Part shown: piece by piece, positions 1 through 9,113 of the stretch
Numbering within the stretch: position 1 is the stretch's first letter
How the letters are laid out: each line of letters begins with the position of its first letter
Origin: Methylococcales bacterium
Lineage (GTDB): Bacteria > Pseudomonadota > Gammaproteobacteria > Methylococcales > Methylomonadaceae
Assembly (NCBI GenBank): GCA_030654015.1
Contig: JAURYI010000093.1
Location: 1 to 58,523 of the forward strand
Length of the DNA stretch: 58,523 nucleotides
Direction: 5' to 3'
Notes under the pieces: model-generated
Told to the model about the DNA's origin: nothing
Databases searched by the model: none
What the model saw: the letters and a program-made list of their open reading frames with translations, nothing else
Program-made: the position numbers and the translations under genes

Positions 1-498
1 GTGGATCAACCCAATCAAGTCTATGTCGGTGACATCATTTACAGTCACACGCAAGAGGGTTGGCTGTATTTAGCCATCGTCATAGACCTCTACTCACGGC
101 AAATCGTAGGCTGGTCTATGGCGGAACACATGAAAACCAGACTGGTTAATGATGCGTTACTCATGGCAATCTGGAAGCGAAAACCGGCTAAAGGCTTACT
201 GTGGCACACCGATCGAGGCAGTCAATACGCCTCCAACAGCCACCGAAAACTGCTTAAACAACACGGCATTCAGCAAAGTATGAGCCGTAAAGGCAACTGC
301 TGGGACAACGCCGTCTCCGAAAGCTTTTTTCACACCCTAAAAACCGAATGCGTAAACCATGAACACTATGCCACCCGTGAAGCCGCCAAGAAATCCATCT
401 TCGACTACATCGAAGTCTTCTACAATCGACAACGCCTCCATTCTAACAATGGATACCTGTCTCCTGTAGAATTTGAAATGCAGCATAAAGCTGCTTAA
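1..498 (+). CDS. IS3-family transposase OrfB, catalytic core (5' end outside window)
   Basis: This is the C-terminal integrase core of an IS3-family transposase, which cuts and joins the element's DNA ends. The DDE triad is complete: Asp11 (VGDIIY), Asp71 (HTDRGSQY) and Glu107 (NAVSESFF), with exactly 35 residues between the second Asp and the Glu, the family spacing. The HTDRGSQY and NCWDNAVSESFF motifs are typical. The visible part is 165 residues, whereas a full OrfB is about 270-290, so the N-terminal helix-turn-helix region and OrfA lie to the left and the GTG at base 1 is probably an internal codon. Nothing seen suggests inactivation. Confidence 0.9.
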   Translation: MDQPNQVYVGDIIYSHTQEGWLYLAIVIDLYSRQIVGWSMAEHMKTRLVNDALLMAIWKRKPAKGLLWHTDRGSQYASNSHRKLLKQHGIQQSMSRKGNCWDNAVSESFFHTLKTECVNHEHYATREAAKKSIFDYIEVFYNRQRLHSNNGYLSPVEFEMQHKAA

Positions 499-528
499 TA
501 ATGTGTCCTGAAAAGTGTTGACACATCA
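1..528 (+). mobile_element. IS3-family insertion sequence, right-hand part
   Basis: The left end lies outside the window. The coding part ends at 498 and is followed by TGTCCTGAAAAGTG and TTGACACATCA, which fits a right terminal inverted repeat ending in the usual CA near 528. Directly after it the interrupted integrase reading frame resumes on the other strand, which fixes the insertion junction within a few bases. The left repeat and the target-site duplication cannot be seen here. Confidence 0.8.
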
Positions 529-1370
529 GTATCGCCATTCCTTAGCGGCAGGTCAATGTCCTTCCATTCCATTTGTCGTATTTCACCTGGCCGTTGAAAA
601 AGTAACGGTGTCAGTCTAAAAGCACACTGCACAATAAATGTGCCTTGATAGTTGGCTATGTCGCGTAGCAGTTGCGCTACGTCTTTGGGTTCTGTCAGTG
701 CGGCTCGATGTTTTACTTTTTTGGCGGGTATCTGTTTGGCTACCGCTTGCGCTGGATCGTAGTCGGTTAAGCCGTGGGCTATGGCATAACCATAAATTGC
801 GCTTATTTCACTGTGGACACGGTGAGCTGTTTCCAGTTTCCCTGCCAATGGTTTAATAAGGCTGTAAATAGCGGGCGATTTAATCTCATTAAGCACCATG
901 CCACCAATAACAGGGAATACATGAGCTTCAAAGCGTCTTATTTTCTTTTGGTGGGTGGTGTGATTAACCGTGTGAGCAATGGAAGTAAACCATTCACGCG
1001 CTACATACTCAAAGCTGTTGAGTATAGGCAAGCCCTTATCAAGACGGTTCTCATTTTCAGCCGCTTGTCGTTGATCGGTCTTTATTTGTTTTCGGGTATC
1101 GCTTGGATCAATGCCGTTGCTGATCTGTTTGCGGACATCTTCGGCTTTGCATCTGGCATCGGCTAAACCAATAACAGGATAGACACCCAGTGATAATGTT
1201 TTGCGCTTGCCCTAGATGCTGTAATCAAATCGCCACCACTTCGCGCCGTTGGGTTTTATAAGCAGGTAAAGCCCGCCGCCATCATTAAGCCGCTGGTCTT
1301 TGTCGATAGGTTTAACACTGCGCAGTGTTTTATCGCTAAGTATTTGTTTTGCGATGAATAAAACTCCAAT
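529..1370 (-). pseudogene. P4-type tyrosine integrase, amber stop and IS3 truncation
   Basis: Read on the minus strand, the frame gives a typical island integrase. The N-terminal arm-binding domain contains KTLRSV, LNDGGGLYLLIKPNGAKWW and LSLGVYP, and is followed by a SAM-like core-binding domain (FEYVAREWF, KIRRFEAHVFPVIG) and the start of the catalytic domain with its first Arg (QRPGEIRQMEWKDID). Two lesions are visible. An in-frame TAG lies at 1214-1212, between the FDYSI and GKRKTLSLGVY segments. The IS3 end at about 528 removes the rest of the catalytic domain, including the HxxR box and the nucleophilic Tyr. No ATG, GTG or TTG start is in frame near the expected N-terminus. Its position just beyond the 3' end of tRNA-Leu is typical of an integrated island, whose body should lie to the left. 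Confidence 0.85.
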
Positions 1371-1372
1371 TT

Positions 1373-1452
1373 GCAGTAATTTTACAGTAACTTTTTACCA
1401 CCGCTTAAAGTTACTGTAAAAGTTACTGCATAAATTGTCGAGTGTTACTGCA
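1373..1452. repeat. Five GTTACTGYA repeats, possible integrase arm-type sites
   Basis: Between the integrase start and the tRNA terminator the heptamer GTTACTG or its complement occurs five times: 1373-1379, 1384-1391, 1410-1418, 1422-1430 and 1444-1452. The first two point one way and the last three the other. Clusters of short direct repeats next to attL are what arm-type binding sites of a P4-like integrase look like. That role is an inference; only the repeats are seen. Confidence 0.5.
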
Positions 1453-1473
1453 TTTCGTTGTACTTCGTTGAAC

Positions 1474-1509
1474 AATAAAAAACCCGCAAAGCCTTATGAC
1501 TTGCGGGTT
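1474..1509 (-). terminator. Rho-independent terminator after tRNA-Leu
   Basis: A 9-bp GC-rich stem (AACCCGCAA with TTGCGGGTT, 11-nt loop) is followed on the minus strand by a T-rich run. It lies 35 bases past the tRNA 3' end and probably ends the secG-tRNA transcript. Confidence 0.85.
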
Positions 1510-1543
1510 CTTGTACTGCTTTGCATCTCGCTGGATGCTTATT

Positions 1544-1630
1544 TGGTGCCGATGACTGGACTCGAACCAGCATGACCTTGCGATCACCACCCCCTCAAGA
1601 TGGCGTGTCTACCAATTTCACCACATCGGC
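1544..1630 (-). tRNA. leuU: tRNA-Leu (GAG)
   Basis: An 87-base class II tRNA with encoded CCA at 1546-1544. The acceptor stem pairs GCCGATG with CATCGGC. The anticodon stem CCATC pairs with GGTGG around the loop TTGAGGG, giving anticodon GAG. A long variable arm and the T-arm GGTTCGAGTCC are present. It follows secG directly, as leuU does in E. coli. Its 3' end faces the integrase remnant, so it is the likely attachment site of the lost or displaced island. Confidence 0.95.
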
Positions 1631-1639
1631 ATTTGTTTC

Positions 1640-2218
1640 TTAGTGGTCTTTCTTAGCGTCTTTGCCTTTATGGGCATCTGCTTTTTTGTCTTTAGCAGCA
1701 GGTTTATGCTCAACTGGCTTTTTTGCTTCGGCAGGTTTTTTGTCTACCGCTGGAGCCTTTTCTTCTGCTGGTTTAACATTTTCAGCAGGTTTAGTTGTGT
1801 CTACTGCTTTGGGTGTTTCTACAGGAACAGCAACGGGCTGTTCAACAGATGGAACAGGCAATGCGGGAGCTTGTTGCGTATCAGGTGCTGCAACTGGCGG
1901 CATGGCATCTTGTATTTTTGCACCATCTACCGCAGGAAGACCTGATTCATTAGCCGCAGGGGTAGCCATTAAGTCGCGTTCGGTGTCTTTGTGACCGTTT
2001 ACTATCGCAAGACCTAAGCTGGTGGCAAAAAACAAGGTTGCCAAAATAGCTGTTGAACGCGATAAGAATGACGCTGCACCTTGCGCACCGAACACTGAAC
2101 CTGCTGAACCAGTACCAAAAGCGGCTCCTGCATCAGCTCCTTTTCCTTGTTGCATTAAAACCAGACCGATAACGCCTAATCCTAGCAACACATGAATAAC
2201 AATAATTACCTGATACAT
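1640..2218 (-). CDS. secG: Preprotein translocase subunit SecG with a long Ala/Lys/Pro tail
   Basis: SecG is a small subunit of the SecYEG channel in the inner membrane. Residues 1-75 are canonical: first membrane helix (VIIVIHVLLGLGVIGLVLM), the conserved loop QQGKGADAGAAFG followed by GSAGSVFG, and a second helix after FLSRSTAILA. At 192 residues it is far longer than E. coli SecG (110). The extra C-terminal part, from about residue 110, is rich in Ala, Pro, Glu and Lys with repeated KPAE, KKPAEAKKP and KDAKKDH words, probably disordered and highly basic. It lies 11 bases after tpiA and upstream of tRNA-Leu, so tpiA, secG and the tRNA are probably co-transcribed. Confidence 0.93.
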   Translation of the reverse strand: MYQVIIVIHVLLGLGVIGLVLMQQGKGADAGAAFGTGSAGSVFGAQGAASFLSRSTAILATLFFATSLGLAIVNGHKDTERDLMATPAANESGLPAVDGAKIQDAMPPVAAPDTQQAPALPVPSVEQPVAVPVETPKAVDTTKPAENVKPAEEKAPAVDKKPAEAKKPVEHKPAAKDKKADAHKGKDAKKDH

Positions 2219-2229
2219 GAAAGTCTAAA

Positions 2230-2982
2230 TTACTCTGAGATTGAATGATAAACGGCTAAAAAGGATTCCGCATCCAAGGAAGCCCCACCTATTAAACCGC
2301 CGTCAATGTCTGGCATAGCAAATAAGCCTTTTGCATTGTCTGGTTTAGCACTGCCGCCGTATAAAATTTGAACTTTATCAGCGATAGCTTGATCTTTTGC
2401 CGCAATGAATTGACGAATATAGTGATGCACTTCTTGTGCCTGTTCGTCGCTTGCAGTTTTGCCTGTACCGATTGCCCACACGGGTTCGTAGGCAATAACA
2501 GCGTTATTAAATGCGGCAATACCTGCTGAATCAATAACGGCGTTCAGTTGTTGGTCGATAACGGCGAACGTTTGATCTTCTTCACGTTGCTCTAAGGTTT
2601 CACCAACACATAAAACAGGGATGATGCCTTGCGTTTGTGCCTGAACAAAACGCGCGGCTACTGATGCGTCGGTGTCGCCGTAGTAGCTACGTCTTTCTGA
2701 GTGTCCAACCAAGGCATATTGGCAGTTGAATTCTTTCAGCATGGTCGCTGAAATTTCACCTGTATAAGCACCTGAAGCTTTATCGGCAACGTTTTGTGAA
2801 CCTAATGCTAAGCGACTGCCTTTGACAACTTCAGCAACGCTGGATAAATAAACGTAAGGAACACACACGGCAATATCACCAATATCCGCACCTAAACCAG
2901 CAATAATGCCTTGGGCAAGAGACTCGGCACTTGCACGAGTTCCATTCATTTTCCAATTTCCGATAACCAGAGACCGACGCAT
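2230..2982 (-). CDS. tpiA: Triosephosphate isomerase
   Basis: This glycolytic and gluconeogenic enzyme interconverts dihydroxyacetone phosphate and glyceraldehyde 3-phosphate in the cytosol. The TIM-barrel active-site residues are present: Lys11 in GNWKMNG, His94 in VGHSERR and Glu166 in YEPVWAIGTGK. The phosphate loop GGLIGGASLD is near the C-terminus. Three ATG codons stand in a row. I chose the third (2982) because the Shine-Dalgarno GGGAG ends 8 bases before it and the family begins MR-x-x-LV-x-GNWKMNG; the middle ATG (2985) is also possible. The product of 250 residues is normal length. It follows glmM by 57 bases and precedes secG. Confidence 0.96.
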   Translation of the reverse strand: MRRSLVIGNWKMNGTRASAESLAQGIIAGLGADIGDIAVCVPYVYLSSVAEVVKGSRLALGSQNVADKASGAYTGEISATMLKEFNCQYALVGHSERRSYYGDTDASVAARFVQAQTQGIIPVLCVGETLEQREEDQTFAVIDQQLNAVIDSAGIAAFNNAVIAYEPVWAIGTGKTASDEQAQEVHHYIRQFIAAKDQAIADKVQILYGGSAKPDNAKGLFAMPDIDGGLIGGASLDAESFLAVYHSISE

Positions 2983-3039
2983 CATCATTACTCCCACATA
3001 GAATAAAACTGCTAATGATATAGGTTAATGGCGTTTTAT

Positions 3040-4389
3040 TCAAGCATCCATTGCTTTTCTAACGTCATCAGCCAGTTGATTGGCGGATTCTCTGACCAGT
3101 TCTTCATGCTCGCCTTCTACCATAACGCGGATTAACGTCTCTGTACCTGAGGCTCTTAATAGTAGGCGCCCCGTGTCTCCGAGTTTTTTCTCAACTGCCT
3201 GTACTGAGCGTTGGATATATTCATTAGTGCTGATATTAATTTTTTTCGTGGTTTTGATGTTGATTAAAATTTGCGGGTATTTTTTCATACCCGATTTTAA
3301 TTCATGCAGGCTTTTACCAGTGTTTTCCATTTCTGCCATGACTTGCAAAGCAGCAATAATGCCGTCGCCTGTGGTAGTTCTGTCCAAACAGATAATATGT
3401 CCTGAGTTTTCGCCACCTAAAATACCGTTATGCTCATTCAACATTTCCATCACATAGCGGTCGCCGACATTGGCTCTCAGCAGGTCAATGCCTAAGCGTT
3501 TCAAGCCGTGTTCCATGCCCAGATTGGTCATGAGAGTACCGACGACAGGCCCTGCCATTTGCCCTGCTTCCTGTCGTGATTTTGCAATGATATAAATCAA
3601 CTCATCGCCATCGACTATTTCGCCTTTATGGTCAACCATGATGAGTCTGTCGCCATCACCGTCTAAAGCGATGCCTATATCAGCTTGATTGGCTAACACA
3701 GTAGCCACTAATTTTGCCGGACTGGTCGCGCCGCATTCCTCATTGATATTCAGGCCATTAGGTTCTGCGCCAATGGTAATAACGGTCGCGCCGATTTCAC
3801 TGAATACATGGGGTGCAATGTGATAAGTCGCGCCATTAGCACAATCAACCACAATTTTTAACCCGCTAAAGTCCAAGCGTGTGGGAACACTGCCTTTGCA
3901 GAATTCAATATAACGACCTGCGGCATCACCGATGCGTTTGGCTTTACCGAGGTGAGCCGATTCTACGGTGGTCATCGGTGAGTCGATGTAATGCTCTATT
4001 TTTTCTTCTAATTCATCGGGTAATTTTGTCCCCTGCACGGAGAAAAATTTAATGCCGTTATCGTAATAAGGATTATGTGACGCACTGATAACAATGCCTG
4101 TTTTGGCTCTTAATGTGCGTGTTAAATAAGCAATACCAGGGGTGGGCATAGGCCCTAATAAATGGGTATCGACACCTGCGGCGGTTAAGCCAGCTTCCAG
4201 CGCGGATTCAAACATATAGCCAGAAATACGGGTATCTTTACCCACCAGCACGAAACCATGTCCCTCGTTAGCAAATACCCGACCTGCCGCCCAGCCTAAT
4301 TTTAATAAAAAATCCGCTGTTATGGGGGTTTCACCGACTTTGCCACGAATACCATCAGTACCAAAATATTTTTTTGCTATATTTGCCAT
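3040..4389 (-). CDS. glmM: Phosphoglucosamine mutase
   Basis: GlmM converts glucosamine 6-phosphate to glucosamine 1-phosphate, the branch point to UDP-N-acetylglucosamine for peptidoglycan and LPS. At 449 residues it has the family length. Motifs in order: [10 protein letters not shown] at the N-terminus, the catalytic phosphoserine (Ser104) in ISASHNP, the Mg2+-binding loop DGDGDR, the sugar loop GGENSGHI and the phosphate-binding [12 protein letters not shown] near the C-terminus. In E. coli folP lies between ftsH and glmM; here it is missing and a strong terminator separates the two genes, so glmM probably has its own promoter between 4390 and 4457. Confidence 0.97.
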   Translation of the reverse strand: MANIAKKYFGTDGIRGKVGETPITADFLLKLGWAAGRVFANEGHGFVLVGKDTRISGYMFESALEAGLTAAGVDTHLLGPMPTPGIAYLTRTLRAKTGIVISASHNPYYDNGIKFFSVQGTKLPDELEEKIEHYIDSPMTTVESAHLGKAKRIGDAAGRYIEFCKGSVPTRLDFSGLKIVVDCANGATYHIAPHVFSEIGATVITIGAEPNGLNINEECGATSPAKLVATVLANQADIGIALDGDGDRLIMVDHKGEIVDGDELIYIIAKSRQEAGQMAGPVVGTLMTNLGMEHGLKRLGIDLLRANVGDRYVMEMLNEHNGILGGENSGHIICLDRTTTGDGIIAALQVMAEMENTGKSLHELKSGMKKYPQILINIKTTKKINISTNEYIQRSVQAVEKKLGDTGRLLLRASGTETLIRVMVEGEHEELVRESANQLADDVRKAMDA

Positions 4390-4457
4390 AATGTTAAACC
4401 TTAAAAATAGACGTAATTTTTATAAACTGGCATTATTGCTAATACCATCGGTCAATA

Positions 4458-4488
4458 AAAAAGGAGAGCTGTTAAGGCTCTCCTTTTT
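4458..4488 (-). terminator. Terminator between ftsH and glmM
   Basis: A 12-bp stem (AAAAAGGAGAGC with GCTCTCCTTTTT, 7-nt loop) begins with A and ends with T on both strands, so it could act in both directions. It lies just past the ftsH stop and should end that transcript. Confidence 0.85.
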
Positions 4489-4505
4489 GGTTAGTTTTTA
4501 TAAAC

Positions 4506-6428
4506 TTAGCCTTGTTCAGCCGTTTTACCAAGTGAAGTATCAGCTGGTTTATCTAGTTTAATCTCATCAGCATTGAGTCCGTCACGCGGTGGCTTATCAT
4601 CCCAACCTTGTGGATCACGCACTGGTTTGCGTGTCATTAAATCTTCAATTTGATATTTGTCGATGGTTTCGTATTTCATTAACGCTTCTGCCATTGCATG
4701 AAGAATATCAATATTTTCTTTGATCAATCTTTCTGCACGTTCATAGTTGCGATCAATAAAAGAACGAATCTCTTCATCAATAGTATGCGAGGTTTCTTCG
4801 GCGACCGTTTTGTGTTGTGTCACTGAACGCCCTAAAAATACTTCGCCTTCTTCTTCACTGTAAGAAAGTGGCCCTAAACGTTGTGATAAGCCCCATTTGG
4901 TGACCATATTACGCGCTAATTCAGTCGCCCGTTCAATATCGTTAGATGCGCCTGTACTGACTTGCTCCCAACCAAAAACCACTTCTTCGGCAATACGACC
5001 GCCATATAAACTGGAAATCATGCTGTCGAGTTTTTGTTTGCTGGCACTGTACTGGTCACGTTCAGGTAAGAACATAGTCACACCCAGCGCACGACCTCTA
5101 GGCATAATACTGACTTTATAGACAGGATCATGTTCAGGCACTAAGCGTCCGACAATGGCATGACCCGCTTCATGGTAAGCCGTCATTTTCTTTTCTTTTT
5201 CGTCCATCACCATTGTGTGTCTTTCCACACCCATGATGAGCTTGTCTTTGGCTTTTTCCAAGTCCGCCATATTGACGACGCGCTTATTCATTCTGGCAGC
5301 CAATAAAGCCGCTTCATTGATTAAGTTTGCCAAATCAGCACCTGAAAAACCGGGCGTACCTTGTGCGATATATTTCACTTCCACATCATCAGAAGCGGGG
5401 ACTTTTTTCATGTGAACTTTAAGGATTTGTTCACGTCCGCGTACATCAGGCAATCCAACAGTGACTTGACGGTCAAAACGACCGGGACGCAACAAGGCTT
5501 TATCCAACACGTCAGCGCGGTTAGTCGCCGCGATAACGATAATACCTTCGTTGCCTTCAAAGCCGTCCATTTCCACCAATAACTGGTTTAAGGTTTGTTC
5601 ACGTTCATCGTTACCGCCGCCTAAACCTGCGCCACGCTGACGACCGACTGCATCAATTTCATCAATGAAAATAATGCACGGGGCGTGTTTTTTCGCCGTT
5701 TCAAACATATCACGAACACGAGATGCACCGACACCAACAAACATTTCCACAAAATCTGAACCGGAAATAGTAAAAAACGGCACACGCGCTTCACCCGCAA
5801 TGGCTCTCGCCAATAGCGTTTTACCTGTACCTGGAGGCCCGACCATCAACGCGCCTCTGGGAATTTTACCCCCCAAACGTTGATATTTAGCAGGGTCTTT
5901 CAGGAAATCGACCATTTCCACCACTTCTTCTTTAGCTTCGTCACAACCTGCCACATCGGCAAACGTGACTTTAATTTGATCTTCTTCCAGCATACGCGCT
6001 TTACTTTTACCAAAGCTCATCGCGCCACGACCACCTGCACCGCCACCGTTCATTTGACGCATGAAGAATACCCACACGGCAATCAACAATAACATGGGGC
6101 CAAAAGACACCAGCAGCTGCATCAGCATAGAAGGTTGTTCAGGCGGAACAGCTTTAGTATCAACACCATTTGCCAATAAATCATCAATTAAATGCGGGTC
6201 ATTAGGCGCGTATATCTTGATTTGCTGACCACCCTGCATTTTTGCCTTGATGATATGCTCATCAATAGTGACTTGTTGTACTTGTCCCGATTTCACCGAA
6301 TCGATGAATTGTGAGTACGATAACGACGAATCAGCCCGTTCTTTTTGTGAACTAACGTTGTTAAAGAGAAGCATCAAGACAACTGCGATGACACCCCACA
6401 AGATTATATTTTTTATCATATCGTTCAT
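4506..6428 (-). CDS. ftsH: ATP-dependent zinc metalloprotease FtsH
   Basis: FtsH is a membrane-anchored hexameric AAA+ protease that degrades misfolded membrane proteins and regulators such as LpxC. At 640 residues it is close to E. coli FtsH. An N-terminal helix ([16 protein letters not shown]) and a second helix (about 105-123) enclose the periplasmic domain. The AAA module has Walker A GPPGTGKT at 197-204, the pore loop [12 protein letters not shown], Walker [10 protein letters not shown] at 252-260 and the second region of homology with RPGRFDR. The protease has the zinc site HEAGH at 419-423. It is oriented with rlmE upstream, as in E. coli. Confidence 0.98.
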   Translation of the reverse strand: MNDMIKNIILWGVIAVVLMLLFNNVSSQKERADSSLSYSQFIDSVKSGQVQQVTIDEHIIKAKMQGGQQIKIYAPNDPHLIDDLLANGVDTKAVPPEQPSMLMQLLVSFGPMLLLIAVWVFFMRQMNGGGAGGRGAMSFGKSKARMLEEDQIKVTFADVAGCDEAKEEVVEMVDFLKDPAKYQRLGGKIPRGALMVGPPGTGKTLLARAIAGEARVPFFTISGSDFVEMFVGVGASRVRDMFETAKKHAPCIIFIDEIDAVGRQRGAGLGGGNDEREQTLNQLLVEMDGFEGNEGIIVIAATNRADVLDKALLRPGRFDRQVTVGLPDVRGREQILKVHMKKVPASDDVEVKYIAQGTPGFSGADLANLINEAALLAARMNKRVVNMADLEKAKDKLIMGVERHTMVMDEKEKKMTAYHEAGHAIVGRLVPEHDPVYKVSIMPRGRALGVTMFLPERDQYSASKQKLDSMISSLYGGRIAEEVVFGWEQVSTGASNDIERATELARNMVTKWGLSQRLGPLSYSEEEGEVFLGRSVTQHKTVAEETSHTIDEEIRSFIDRNYERAERLIKENIDILHAMAEALMKYETIDKYQIEDLMTRKPVRDPQGWDDKPPRDGLNADEIKLDKPADTSLGKTAEQG

Positions 6429-6570
6429 TTATACGCCCTGGGCCTGAACGGCTCTTCCGTTTAAAAACTGAGCAATTATATCAGGAGTTAATGTCCTGAC
6501 TGTCGTTATTTATGGGGTACTCACTAACACTTAGAGTAGCCGATTTTGCAAATATAAGGGTTGATAGTGA

Positions 6571-7188
6571 TTATTTAAAGCCCTTAGCTAAAATATACAC
6601 TTCATTACTGCGTGGCCTAGAGGCTTTTGGCTTTCTTATGACCACTTTAGTGAAGTTTTTTTGCACTTCACGATGATAATCCTCAAAGCCTTCGCCTTGA
6701 AACACTTTTACTAAAAACGCACCATTTTTTGCCAAAATAGTTTTTGCGGTATCCAAAGCCAGTTCACACAAATACATGGAACGCGGCTGATCGACTGCTT
6801 TATTACCGCTCATATTCGGTGCCATATCAGACAACACCAGATGCACGGGCATATTATCCAATACCGCATAAAGTTCATCTATAACGGACTGTTCAAGAAA
6901 ATCACCTTGAATAAAATCCACGCCGTCAATCGGATCCATCGGCAAAATATCCAGCGCGACCAGCTTATTGCCTTTGCCTAGCCGTTGCTGAGCATATTGC
7001 GACCAACCACCGGGTGCTGCACCCAAATCGACCACATTCATACCCGCTTTAATCAGCGAATCTTTTTCTTGAATCTCAGATAATTTGAATACCGCGCGTG
7101 ACCGATAGCCCTGCGCTTGAGCCATTTTGACATATTCATCATGAAAATGTTCCTGCATCCATTGATTACTGCTTTTACTTCGTGCCAT
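6571..7188 (-). CDS. rlmE: 23S rRNA (uridine-2'-O)-methyltransferase RlmE
   Basis: RlmE (FtsJ/RrmJ) methylates the 2'-O of U2552 in the peptidyl-transferase A-loop of 23S rRNA, a late step of 50S assembly. The SAM-binding motif [12 protein letters not shown] lies at 53-64. The catalytic K-D-K-E tetrad fits Lys35, Asp121 (LSDMAPN), Lys161 (FLVKVFQG) and Glu196 (RSNEVY). At 205 residues it is close to the E. coli enzyme (209). It is divergent from yhbY with 50 bases between the start codons, which must hold both promoters, and it precedes ftsH. Confidence 0.97.
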   Translation of the reverse strand: MARSKSSNQWMQEHFHDEYVKMAQAQGYRSRAVFKLSEIQEKDSLIKAGMNVVDLGAAPGGWSQYAQQRLGKGNKLVALDILPMDPIDGVDFIQGDFLEQSVIDELYAVLDNMPVHLVLSDMAPNMSGNKAVDQPRSMYLCELALDTAKTILAKNGAFLVKVFQGEGFEDYHREVQKNFTKVVIRKPKASRPRSNEVYILAKGFK

Positions 7189-7238
7189 AACGCCCTATTT
7201 TTGGTGTAGAATTAAGTTTTTGATTTTGAGAATAAAAA

Positions 7239-7505
7239 GTGAAAGCAGTCGATAAGAAAAAACTAAAGTCCGAAGCGCATAGTTTAAACCCCATAGTCAC
7301 CATTGGTCAGTCTGGACTTACCGATGCCGTATTAGCAGAACTTGAACAGGCACTCGACCATCATGAATTGCTTAAGGTAAAAATACGCGCCGAACGTGAT
7401 GACCGCAAAGTCATCAGTGAAAAAATCTGCACCAGCACAGGTGCGGAGCTTATTCAATCTATTGGACAAGTCATCGTTATTTATCGCCTGAATCCGAATA
7501 AATAA
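7239..7505 (+). CDS. yhbY: YhbY family ribosome-assembly RNA-binding protein (CRM domain)
   Basis: A small single-domain CRM protein of 88 residues. In E. coli YhbY associates with pre-50S particles. The domain shows the usual start (LRSEAHSLNP-like KSEAHSLNPIVTIGQSGLT), the helix ELEQALDHHELLKVKI and the closing strand GQVIVIYRLNP. The GLxx loop expected to contact RNA is represented by GQSGLTD. It starts with GTG at 7239; no better ATG is nearby. It is divergent from rlmE and convergent with greA, in the same neighbourhood as in E. coli. Confidence 0.93.
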   Translation: MKAVDKKKLKSEAHSLNPIVTIGQSGLTDAVLAELEQALDHHELLKVKIRAERDDRKVISEKICTSTGAELIQSIGQVIVIYRLNPNK

Positions 7506-7556
7506 TCGCAGAGGAAAAGCGCAAGACTTCGCGTCGAGTGCTTTTCGCCTTTCCTA

Positions 7557-8033
7557 TTAAATATACTGAATTGCAATAATTTCGTATTCGATATTTCCCG
7601 CTGGGGCTTTCACAATCACAATATCTTCCACTTCTTTACCGATTAAGGCGCGTGCAATCGGCGAACCGACAGAAATACGATTTTCCTTAATATCAGCTTC
7701 ATCCTCACCAACAATTTGATAAATCACCCGCTGTTCAGTGTCCAGATTTTCAATTTCTACCGTCGCACCAAATACCACTCTGCCGCCCGCATCCACCCTA
7801 GTGACATCAATAATTTGCGCATTAGACAGTTTGCCTTCAATTTCATTAATGCGACCTTCCGCAAAACTTTGCTGCTCTTTCGCGGCATGATACTCGGCAT
7901 TTTCTTTTAAATCACCATGCGCTCTGGCAGTAGCAATCGCATTAACAATGCGTGGACGCACGACTGATTTTAACTCTTCTAATTCTGCGCGTAATTTTTC
8001 TGCACCTTTGACAGTGAGAGGTACTTTAACCAT
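7557..8033 (-). CDS. greA: Transcription elongation factor GreA
   Basis: GreA enters the secondary channel of RNA polymerase and stimulates cleavage of backtracked RNA, rescuing stalled complexes. The N-terminal coiled coil carries the signature [17 protein letters not shown], with the acidic tip residues Asp and Glu, followed by [18 protein letters not shown]. The C-terminal FKBP-like domain has [27 protein letters not shown] start at 8033 ([14 protein letters not shown]), which gives 158 residues, the same as E. coli GreA, with GGAG 10 bases upstream. An ATG at 8042 sits almost on that GGAG and is less likely. It converges with yhbY. Confidence 0.96.
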   Translation of the reverse strand: MVKVPLTVKGAEKLRAELEELKSVVRPRIVNAIATARAHGDLKENAEYHAAKEQQSFAEGRINEIEGKLSNAQIIDVTRVDAGGRVVFGATVEIENLDTEQRVIYQIVGEDEADIKENRISVGSPIARALIGKEVEDIVIVKAPAGNIEYEIIAIQYI

Positions 8034-8103
8034 TTCTTTCATACTCCGATATTGTTGGTTGGGGTAAGGTTTGAACCCCAACATTTAAGCAGTTTATTGT
8101 GTA

Positions 8104-8345
8104 TTGTTCCAACGCTCTGCGCTGGAATGCCTGTGTGACGTTCCAGCATCACGTCTCGCAATGCTGGAGCATTGCAGAATAAGTCCCCACGCTGGAGCGG
8201 TGGAAACTATAAAAAGCATCTATCCCGCCCCCAAACTCCAGTTTGGAAACGCCTATTACCAAACTCCGCTTGGTGTAACAACGAATAAAACAGGCTCATT
8301 TTCACGTTTATAAGCCCTGAACGTCAAGCAGAGCTTGAAAGCAAG
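8104..8345. repeat. Hairpin-rich intergenic repeat DNA
   Basis: No convincing gene. The stretch is packed with short inverted repeats built on the words GCTGGAA, TTCCAGC and GCTGGAGC. Clear hairpins include CCAAACT with AGTTTGG (about 8230-8246) and TTACCAA with TTGGTGTAA (about 8257-8281). It lies just downstream of the REP-associated transposase remnant and resembles dispersed palindromic repeats elsewhere in the window. Confidence 0.5.
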
Positions 8346-8349
8346 AAAC

Positions 8350-8874
8350 TTATTCCCCACCATACCATTGCCCTATTTCATAATACCCGCCCCAATCAGC
8401 GGTATAAAGTCCTTGTTTAACATAGCGGTGAAACGTTGAATACTGCCAATCGCGAACTTGTGCAACATAACCGTGTTTCACAGGGTTATAGTGAATATAA
8501 TCAACGTGTTTGGAAAAGTCGTTATCATCACGAATGGTATGCTCCCAAAATCGCCGTTGCCAGATTTGATATTCACCTTTGGCGTTATGGGTTAGATTGT
8601 CAGCTTTAGCGACTTGGTGTGAAAAACGGCTTTTGATTAATCGCCAGCGTCCAGAATAGTCATCATCACCGACGGGTAATGTCCAAACAGCATGAATATA
8701 TTCAGGTAACACCACCCACGCATCGATTTGAAACGGTTTTTCTTGCAGAGTTTGTCGTAGCGCGTCACGCAAAAAATCGATTCAGTCAATTAATAGTGAG
8801 GAGTGTCGATCTCTTAACGTCACCGTAAAAAAATACGTCCCGCTTTTAATACGATTGCGACGATATAAAACCAT
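8350..8874 (-). pseudogene. REP-associated tyrosine transposase (RAYT), in-frame stop
   Basis: RAYTs are single-copy relatives of IS200/IS605 Y1 transposases thought to move REP palindromes. The frame starts at ATG 8874 with the family N-terminus MVLYRRNRIKSGTYFFTVTL and runs to an in-frame TGA at 8784-8782. It then continues without shift as LRDALRQTLQEKPFQIDAWVV in segments to the end. Family motifs after the stop are VVLPEYIHAVWTLP, WRLIKSRFS, QRRFWEHTIRDD and the catalytic tyrosine region YIHYNPVKHGYV. The His-hydrophobic-His site normally reads HxH; here its first His is replaced (YIH). Stop and altered metal site together suggest an inactive gene. REP copies lie directly upstream. Confidence 0.85.
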
Positions 8875-8902
8875 CGGTTTTCCCCTTTTTAAAAGTTAAG
8901 AC

Positions 8903-8932
8903 GTAGCCCGCATGGAGCTTGCGGAATGCGGG
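8903..8932 (+). repeat. REP palindrome, copy 1
   Basis: GTAG tetranucleotide followed by an imperfect hairpin with arms CCCGCAT (8907-8913) and ATGCGGG (8926-8932) around GGAGCTTGCGGA. GTAG-headed REPs are the type linked to RAYT genes. Confidence 0.8.
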
Positions 8933-9023
8933 AAGATGTACGAGAACCGTGATATTTCAGCAAAAATTCCCAGCATTTTGTTACAACACAAAACCATTTT
9001 TTCCCATTTCAACATTTCAAAGC

Positions 9024-9053
9024 GTAGCCCGTGTGGAGCTTGCGGAACACGGG
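9024..9053 (+). repeat. REP palindrome, copy 2
   Basis: Same unit as copy 1 with compensating changes in the arms: GTAG, then CCCGTGT and ACACGGG around the identical centre GGAGCTTGCGGA. The paired changes show that the hairpin, not the exact sequence, is conserved. Confidence 0.8.
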
Positions 9054-9079
9054 GAACAGTCGTGTCGTCAACGAAAAGC

Positions 9080-9109
9080 CCCGCATTCCGCAAGCTCCAT
9101 GCGGGCTAC
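9080..9109 (-). repeat. REP palindrome, copy 3 (inverted)
   Basis: Inverted copy identical to copy 1 over 30 bases, ending in CTAC at 9109. With copies 1 and 2 it forms a head-to-tail and head-to-head cluster next to the RAYT remnant. Confidence 0.8.
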
Positions 9110-9113
9110 TTGC

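Noticed and set aside
638-1166. Plus-strand frames of 72 and 130 codons over the integrase remnant.
   Set aside because: The minus strand gives a clear integrase sequence; these are shadows.
8104-8313. Plus-strand 69-codon frame after greA.
   Set aside because: The stretch is built of short inverted repeats; the translation looks like repeat sequence and has no ribosome site.
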